From Monoraphidium neglectum (Eukaryota; Chlorophyta; Chlorophyceae; Sphaeropleales; Selenastraceae), in NCBI RefSeq assembly GCF_000611645.1, contig NW_014013463.1:15263-33078 (forward strand): a stretch of 17,816 bases of DNA. Reading direction: 5' to 3'. Of the stretch, positions 9,491 through 17,816 are shown piece by piece. Positions within the stretch are counted from its first letter, which is position 1. Each line of letters starts with the position of its first letter. The notes under the pieces were generated by a model, which saw only the letters and a list, made by a program, of their open reading frames with translations, had not been told where the DNA came from and made no database searches. The position numbers were made by a program, and so were the translations under genes.

Positions 9491-10697
9491 GGTATGTTGA
9501 TGTGTATCCCGCAGTAAATGTATCTGCGCGTTCTCAGTGCTTGAAACCCCCGTAAGCCGCTCGGGCTGCCCTGGGCTGCCTTGGTTTTATGTAAGAGGAA
9601 ATCAAACTAGTCTCATCATAATAAGGGGCGGTGTGAAATGGATTGGCTGGTTTTAATCTGTCGCCGCACTTCCCGAAGGACTGGGGTGCAGGTGATGTGG
9701 CGGCCACAATCCAACACCTCCAGGGCAGCGTTGTGTAGAAGACTATCATTAAAGCTGCCCTCTCAGATCGCGTCAGCAACATGGCAGAATGTACGTACGG
9801 AGTATGGCAGAAATGCAGGCAAAGATCTGGCTTGCTGTCTCGGCTCCAGGTTACAACGGAAAGGGGGAAGGATGGGGCGACTGAACGCCCGGCCCAAAGC
9901 ACAGGTGGGGGTGCGAAGAGCATGGCAGTGAAGCGGCAACCGGCGGGTCACTGGCAGCGGCACCGCGACGCCACCTGTCCCCCCCCGTGGGCAAGGGAGG
10001 GCGGGAAACAAACTAACTAGAACGCGCCAACCTGAGAGAGGCGCGTCTGGCTTCCCTGCCACAAACATGAACTGTGAACAGGGGTGCGAGGACAGCGAGT
10101 CTGCCACGCACCACAGTTGGGCAGGGGGCCCGCAACGGAAAGCCCCCTGCCCCAAACACGACATGTGTGCGGCGAAGCTGCCGCACTGCAAAAGGGCGAA
10201 CAAAAGCACAAGCAATGTGATGTACACCACAAGGGTGCCTGTCCAGCTGCCTCGATCCGTCGGGAACAGCGGCTGTTCCCGTGCAGAGAAATGTTTGATG
10301 GCTCTGATGGCTTGCTGCCTTGGGGTCGCTGCCAAAGGCTTTTTGTCCATGCTGCTGACCTACCACATTGTCGGCAGTCCAACAGTTTCACAAGCACCAC
10401 AACACCCTCAACATTGCCTGCCCATGCAGAGTCGCTGTAGGGTTCAAAGTTGCCCTGGTCCTGCTTATGATCATAGCTGTTTGAAGTGACATATGCTCCA
10501 CTGATTCAAATGTTTCATGTTTTGATACATTTTTCCCCATTATCCTGGCATCAAGGACAATCATGTTGGCTTCTCGACGCACCTGCTGGCGGCAGGTCCA
10601 GGTCAAAGCTCACGCCTGATCGCTTCAGTGTCACAGCCACTCCCCTTCACGCCTTGCAAGCTGACCCCGGCTCTCCAATTGTACCCGCCATCCGTGA
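9491..10697. other. Intergenic region between divergent genes
   Basis: About 1.2 kb lies between the start of the minus-strand polyglutamine gene and the uS11m promoter. Open frames of up to 195 codons occur (minus strand, 9763-10350), but without motifs, splice logic or plausible composition. A plus-strand frame ending at 10749 has a protein-like tail with DIDVNATIIEKGARVQI; I could not attach it to a gene. A TGTAA at 9590-9594 has no obvious owner. Confidence 0.5.
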
Positions 10698-10721
10698 CAT
10701 TGACGTCAATGCAACTATAAT
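10698..10721 (+). promoter_or_regulatory. Palindromic CRE-like element and TATA-like box before uS11m
   Basis: CATTGACGTCAATG at 10698-10711 is a perfect 14-base palindrome centred on TGACGTCA, the classic binding site of bZIP (CREB/ATF-type) factors. A TATAAT-like sequence follows at 10716-10721. The start codon of uS11m is 79 bases further on, leaving room for a short 5' UTR. The element sits where a core promoter would be expected. Its function is inference. Confidence 0.5.
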
Positions 10722-10799
10722 CGAGAAGGGTGCACGAGTGCAGATCTAGGCGGCAGCCTGCTCCCCCCCCTGTCGCGCGCGAGTGCAGAAGCTCAAGAC

Positions 10800-11630
10800 A
10801 TGCATACCGCTCTCAGTGCGCTTACAGCTGCGAGGCTTCAGCTGGTGGAGCTGATCTTGCCTGCAGGTGAGCAAGTCTGAAATAAGGGCCGTCGGACAAG
10901 GTGTTTGGCATTCATGATATCAAGAATCTCATCAGCACAACTTTGCGACCCTACAACAGGTGGCCGAGCGGCAGGGCCGGGCTACGCCGCAGCAGCGTCT
11001 GCAGCAGTGCATCAACACTTCGCCGGCACCCGCTGGTTTGCATCGGCAGAGGGCGGCGATACGCCGAGCCAAGCGGGCACAGCGTCACCAACCCCCAGCA
11101 GCACCAGCGACGCTAGCAGCAGCCGAAACAGCAGCAGCGATGGCGGCTGGGACCAAGCAAGCACCAGCGGCCCCTCCATCGCGGCTGCGCCCGCCAGCCG
11201 CGCGCCGCCGCCGCCGCCGAAGCCAAGCTTCGCCTCGGGCGCCCGCCTAGTGCAGCCGCTGCGCCGCGGCGCTGCGCAGGTGCAGGCGCAGGAGGGAATT
11301 GTCCACATCAACTGCAGCCTGAATAACACACATGTTGTCTTGACGGATCTCCAAGGGCAAATCAAGACGTACACCTCTGGGGGGTCTGTCGGCTTCAAGA
11401 ACGCCAACAAGAGCTCGCCGCTCGCCGCCGAGCGCGCCGCTGCGGAGCTCGCACGGAGGGCGCTCGAGAAGGGGTACTTCTCCGTCAGCGTGCAGCTCAA
11501 AGGCATGGGGCGCAACAAGCAGATCGCGGTGCAGGCGCTGGCGGCGGGCGGCGTGTCGGTGACGCAGCTGCGGGAGGTCACGCCGACGCCGTACAACGGC
11601 TGCAGGCTGCCGCGCAAGCGGCGCGTGTAG
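10800..11630 (+). CDS. Mitochondrial small-subunit ribosomal protein uS11m, nuclear-encoded
   Basis: Exons 10800-10866 and 10960-11630 join in phase (GCAG/GTGAGC to CAACAG) to give 245 residues. Residues 1-60 form a mitochondrial presequence, with RWFAS at 47-51 matching the R-3 cleavage pattern. Residues 60-130 are a Ser-, Pro- and Ala-rich linker. The uS11 domain runs from EGIVHINCSLNNTHVVLTD at 134 to the C-terminus, with LKGMGRNKQIAVQAL and the diagnostic VTPTPYNGCRLPRKRRV tail. In bacteria and organelles uS11 binds 16S-type rRNA at the platform of the small subunit. The core is near bacterial length, so only the N-terminal extension is added. Plastid uS11 is normally plastid-encoded, and with the presequence this points to the mitochondrion. 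Without the intron, translation could start at ATG 10914, but that would lose the good donor and the phase match. The gene faces SPEF1 tail to tail. Confidence 0.88.
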
Positions 11631-12223
11631 AGGTGCGCTGGGTGGTTACGGGCTCACTTGTTGAAATACCTGCAGTGGTTCAAGAACTTTGTGATATGCT
11701 GTGGCATTCCATCTTGGGTTGGTTTGGGTTGATCCAAATCCTCAACCCTTGGTCCAGAGTCTTGTCTTATGTGTACTCAAGCGAGACGCTTCTGATTGTT
11801 ACATACTGAGCCGTTGATATTGTGTAGATCGGACGAACCGCAGGAAGGGACTAGGCATGGAGTTGGACACGGTTAAAAAGCAAGCACCCTTCTTGAGAGA
11901 AACGCTCACAGCTTTGTTGGAAGGTTCACGCCGGGCAGCGCGGCGGTAAAAGATGCCGCCACAGGCAGCATTGTCAGTGCAAGCAGACTCGCCAACCGCG
12001 CCGCTGCCACGCGGCAGCGGCCCCTTGTGCTCCGCGGAACAGCTCCAAGCCCTGTGATATCATGGCCAAACCGCACACGCACCCCCACGCCACTACCGCT
12101 GCGCAAGCGCAGCCCGCGCCGTCTGCCCAGCCCACGCCGGCCCCGCCGCCTGTCACAGAACGCGGGTGCGCGTGGCAGCGCGCCGTGATGCCTGCCGTCT
12201 TCAAAAGCTACGTCGCCGCAAGA
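11631..12223. other. Convergent 3' flank of uS11m and SPEF1
   Basis: About 590 bases of 3' UTR and spacer. No coding or RNA feature is supported. A plus-strand TGTAA is absent, so the uS11m polyadenylation site cannot be placed from this motif. Confidence 0.6.
11799..11803 (-). terminator. Possible TGTAA polyadenylation signal for SPEF1
   Basis: The minus strand reads TGTAA about 420 bases after the SPEF1 stop codon. It is the first copy on that strand after the stop. Confidence 0.4.
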
Positions 12224-14231
12224 TCATGCCAGGCCCGCCGCCTGCAGCTTGGCCATGAGTGTGTGAATCTTGGCGTCCTTGAGCTTGACCAACTGCTCCA
12301 GCTTGCGCACCTTGGTCTCAAGGATCTGCAAAAGGCGCCAGAATTTGCAGGGGCAGGCGGAGTGGGCGAGCTGCAGGTACAACACTTCAAGGCGCAGCGC
12401 GAACTAACTCAACCTGCCAGTGGGATAGGCCAGGGAGAACACAGAGGACGGCTTTCCAGCATCGACAATTGAGGTCTCTGGCGCCATTTGTGGGCGAGAA
12501 GCACTCATGGCCTGCCCCCACAGGTGACCTCCTTGCCATCGCCCCCCTTCACTCGCCCGCCCGTGTGCCGATTGCCCCAAAACCCAACCGCCAACAAACA
12601 CGCCAACACCCGCCCGCGTCCCACCCCTTCGTCAAGTGGACCCCCAGGGCGCCGATGTCCTTCCCATCGGCGAGCCAGATCGCTGCTCGCCGCAACCCTC
12701 CCCGCACCTCATTCGTCTCCCTGAGCTCCAGCAGGGCCGCCTCCTTCTCAGCCAGCACCTCCGCCGCCACCGACCTGCCCTTGCCGCCGGGCACGCCGCC
12801 GGGCGCCGCGAGCGAGCCGGAGACGTAGCTGCTGATCACGGGGCCGAGCGGCTGCGAGACCACCTGGCTGCGCAGCGCGCCCGCGGGCGGCGCCGCGCCC
12901 AGCGACAGCGGCGCGCCTGTGGGGCTGATGGTGCTGCAAAAATGCAATAGCGGGCGCATGGCGGGTGTCAGTATGCACACTGAAGCTGTGCACATGAATT
13001 CTGAGCTGCAGGTTTAAGCAATGTCCCCATGCACACCCCGCGAGCGTTCTCACCTGAAAGTAGTGGGTGCCGTCGCCTCAAAGCCGCCGCGCTCCATGCA
13101 GGCAGTGATGTGTGTCTTCAGCAGCTTGAGCACGCGCTCAATGGCGCCCGCCACGCTGTTCGCGCACCTGCAAGGCGGGAAGCACCAGCAAGGCGGGAAG
13201 CATTCAGGCTGCAACTGACGCTCTGGTGATGGCAACCTGCATGCTGCTGCTTACACTGGTCATGGCAACACTATTGCTGCTTGCACCGCCACTGCTGCCT
13301 CTGTACCACAACGATCCCGCGTGACATGGCGGAGGGCAGCTGCGCGTCCCTTCCTGACTGCCGCCGCTGCGCCACCCTGGCGTGCCCTCCTGCGCAGCCA
13401 ACTCACTGCGTCTGCTCATCCCGCGGCAGCTGGAAGCCGAGCTTGCGGAACACCTTGGTGTTGAGGGTGTTCCAATTGTAAAGCTTCTGCTGCAGCGAGT
13501 TGGCTGAGCTGCGGGGTGCAGGCAGAGGTGCGGCAAGGAGCGAGCAGAGGCCTAGCTGTCACGCGCTGCACAGCCCTATGCGCTGCAGATGCGGGCGCAG
13601 CTGCTTGCCAGGTGCGTCCCCAGCTCGTTGCCCCAAACCCCAATCCCTACTGCTGCAGACCCAGCAGGCATGTCCAGCAGGCATGCACAGCTGCTGTGCC
13701 ACACAGTTGCTGTGCCACAAGGTGCGCCTGTTGTATCTGTTCGCTGCTGCCCCATCCCAACTCACGGGCTGTGGCTGGCCCGCCGCCAAGCCAACCGAGC
13801 GCTCAACCTCTTGCGGTCCCGCTATACATGCTTGCCTGTAATTGTGGAGCTCAACCAGCTTTGGGAAGAAGTTCTGCACCACCTCCGCCACCAGGACTGC
13901 GCATAAAAGGTTGCGGCGCGGCGCGTCGAATGCGCGCGCCGTGCGCTGCAACAGCAGTACTCTGGGAGCAGGCATGCACGCACCGCTCAGAGGCGCCCGG
14001 ACGCGCATCCCTCACCTCCATCACTGAAATCTCGGGCTATGTTGCGCTTTGGGCGCGACAGGGGGATCTCGTCCACCTGTCAGGAATGCGCAGACCGCAG
14101 CAGCAGCGGCAGCAGCAGCGTGGCAGGTTGGCGCCTCCTCTGATTGCCTCGGCGCCATGAGCTGCCCATCGCCGTGGCCATCATCTTACCCATGTATACA
14201 GAGTTTGGAGCTCGTCCTCCGTGACATCCAT
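12224..14231 (-). CDS. SPEF1: SPEF1/CLAMP, microtubule-bundling ciliary protein
   Basis: Exons complement 14231-14190, 14076-14016, 13896-13836, 13508-13407, 13167-13054, 12933-12708 and 12325-12224 join in phase to give 235 residues, close to the usual SPEF1 length. Residues 1-115 are the calponin-homology-like domain (CH_2 type), with VDEIPLSRPKRNIARDFSDG at 15-34, FFPKLVELHNYSSANSLQQK, LYNWNTLNTKVFRKLGF, and AGAIERVLKLLK. A Gly/Pro linker follows, then a C-terminal coiled coil from about 180 (LAEKEAALLELRETNE, then ILETKVRKLEQLVKLKD) to the stop. In other organisms SPEF1 binds and bundles microtubules and is needed for the ciliary central pair. All acceptors are CAG. Five donors are GT, but intron 3 begins with GC (ACAG/GCAAGC at 13835). 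Intron 6 (12326-12707) is the longest. The start ATG fits the short N-terminus typical of the family. Confidence 0.92.
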
Positions 14232-14313
14232 AAGGCCGCGCTTTGACCGTTTCTTCGCGGGGGTGCTTGGTGGCGTAGCAAGTCCTGATAACCGGTGAAT
14301 TATTTCGATACAG

Positions 14314-14323
14314 CTTTATAAAA
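14314..14323 (-). promoter_or_regulatory. Candidate TATA box for SPEF1
   Basis: The minus strand reads TTTTATAAAG here, about 85 bases before the SPEF1 start codon, in an AT-rich patch within GC-rich surroundings. Position and sequence suit a TATA box with a short 5' UTR. The core is nearly symmetric and could in principle also serve the other direction. Confidence 0.45.
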
Positions 14324-15346
14324 TTCAAAACTGCCAGCAAACGCGCCCGTGCCGACTTGATGTTTTGTGTCAGTACTGCCTCGGAACACCTGGTGTGAAC
14401 ACTGGCCCCCGCCGTCAGCTACGGTAGCAGAGCGCATTCAACCATTTAGCCTTTTGAACGATGTACTTGCAAAGCAAACAGAAGATCAGTTGCACGGTGT
14501 GCCACAACAAAATTGGCTGCGTTCATGCATGTGTCAATGTGGCACCCGTTCAGTGCAGGGGTGGCGTGCACGAGTGCAGTGCCATGCTATACCTCATGGT
14601 TGCATTCAAGAGCACTTGCCGAACCAACAGTGCTGGGGGCTTCTGGATTGACCACATGATTTGCATCTCAGCACTGGGAGCTGGTACTGTCTGTCACGTC
14701 ATGCTTAGGCTTCAGCAGAGCACAGGGTCAAAGTGAGCAGCACTCACAGTGACCAGCGTTGACGGCTGTCGATGTTATCGGAATCTGCGCGGCGTGTTGC
14801 CTGGCTGTGCGCTTTATCCTGCCGCAAGCCAGCAGCTGCGCGGCAGGACTCCGACTCTCGCTGGAAGGCAGGCGTTGAGAGGCTGGTGGCTGCTTGGCGC
14901 AAAATGTGCACATCACATGTCTACCACAATTGTGCCGTCGTAGTCCGTACAGACACCTGTGGACAAGGCACCGAGGCGATGCAGGCTCAGCGCAGTGCCT
15001 CGCATGAACAAAAGCCCTGTTGTACTCAAGTGCCACACGTCTGCACTAAATTGCTTCGTGCTGGGCTTGCAAAGAGTTTCACAATCAAAAGCATGTGAAC
15101 ATCAGCATTTTGCATGCATGTTACGCCGTGCGAGGCACGTGCACATGGCGAAAACGCACAAAGCACGTGCGGTGCCTGCTGTGCTGCCACTGGTGCCGCG
15201 CGCACTTGCTGCGCCCCGCGCGTGTTACTCGCCCTTTCTGCCAAGGCCACAGGAGCCTCATAGCCAAGTACGTGGGCCACGCTGCGCTTTGAGGCTGGTG
15301 CAAGGCCGCTGGGCGGGACGCTCATTCGCTTTCTGCTTTCTGCAGG
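14324..15346. other. Intergenic region between divergent SPEF1 and uS7 genes
   Basis: About 1 kb that must contain the uS7 promoter and 5' UTR. The bases just before the uS7 ATG read as a splice acceptor (TTCTGCTTTCTGCAG at 15331-15345), so a 5' UTR intron is likely. A donor-like GTACGT stands at 15268, which would give a 78-base intron. Short open frames, one of them Cys-rich at 14461-14736, lack any recognisable motif. Confidence 0.5.
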
Positions 15347-17585
<2,239 letters not shown>

Positions 17586-17610
17586 GTGGGGGGGCGGTGG
17601 GGGACCTCTG

Positions 17611-17765
17611 TGTGTGTGTGTGTGTGTGTGTGTGTTGAGGGGGAGCAGGGTGGTGGTGTCGCGTCCGCATGTGTGTGTGTATGTGCGTGTGTGTGTTGAG
17701 GGGGAGCAGGGTGGTGGTGTCGTGTGAGTGTGCAGAGCGGGGGAGGCGGGGTGGTGGTGTCGTGT
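17611..17765. repeat. TG microsatellite with a minisatellite in intron 6 of uS7
   Basis: A TG run of about 24 bases at 17611-17634 leads into TGTGTTGAGG followed by GGGAGCAGGGTGGTGGTGTCG, together a 31-base unit at 17631-17661. An identical copy is at 17692-17722, period 61, with a second TG-rich run between. A partial third copy of the GGGTGGTGGTGTCG end is at about 17749-17762. The array lies in intronic sequence and may continue past the window edge. Confidence 0.85.
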
Positions 17766-17816
17766 GTCTTGGGGTTGGTAATCGTGTTGGGCGGGTTGTT
17801 GTGGCTTTGTTTTTCG

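Noticed and set aside
9763..10350. 195-codon minus-strand open frame with one hydrophobic stretch
   Set aside because: No family motif, no fitting splice sites and a poor composition. A single hydrophobic run in a long GC-rich frame is expected by chance.
10905..10959. N-terminus of uS11m starting at ATG 10914 without an intron
   Set aside because: The upstream ATG at 10800 with a good GTGAGC donor and a phase-matched CAG acceptor gives a better presequence, and the unspliced version would translate the acceptor region.
14461..14736. Cys-rich 91-codon plus-strand frame between SPEF1 and uS7
   Set aside because: The cysteines are not spaced as in a zinc-binding motif, and two other frames over the same bases are equally open.
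17611..17765. CRISPR-like repeat array at the right end
   Set aside because: The units are simple-sequence TG and G-rich blocks in a eukaryotic intron, with repeats at unequal spacing and no unique spacers.

Overview
The window is nuclear DNA of a green alga (Chlorophyta). The evidence is a set of intron-rich eukaryotic genes with short introns, GC-rich codons, polyglutamine-encoding CAG tracts, and TGTAA motifs (the usual chlorophyte polyadenylation signal) shortly after several stop codons. Plant-lineage proteins are also present: a DPD1-like organelle exonuclease and a DUF3007 plastid membrane protein. A complete SPEF1 gene suggests descent from, or membership of, a lineage that builds motile 9+2 cilia. 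I cannot fix the class or genus from sequence alone.

Layout. 1-62 is a (CT)31 microsatellite and 63-889 has no gene I can support. 890-2737 (+) is a six-exon DEDDh exonuclease. 3661-5738 (-) is a four-exon uncharacterised protein with a glutamine-rich coiled coil; it meets the exonuclease tail to tail. 5979-7214 (+) is a four-exon DUF3007 protein, divergent from the previous gene across 240 bases. 7696-9490 (-) is an uncharacterised low-complexity protein with a pure (CAG)23 tract. 9491-10799 is mostly non-coding and ends in a promoter-like 14-base palindrome. 10800-11630 (+) is mitochondrial ribosomal protein uS11m. 12224-14231 (-) is SPEF1/CLAMP in seven exons. 14232-15346 is a divergent promoter region. 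15347 to the window end (+) is cytosolic ribosomal protein uS7 (RPS5), with its last exon outside the window.

Exon models were built by hand from splice sites, reading phase and recalled family patterns. In every complete model the summed exon length is a multiple of three, and all junction phases match. The genes do not form a pathway or operon. They are unrelated nuclear genes serving organelle DNA turnover, plastid membranes, mitochondrial and cytosolic translation, and the cilium or microtubules. I found no mobile element, CRISPR array, tRNA or rRNA, and no convincing new multi-gene system. The most interesting items are the two uncharacterised proteins, one of which may be a decayed PD-(D/E)XK-like protein, the GC-AG intron in SPEF1, and the palindromic CRE-like element before uS11m.
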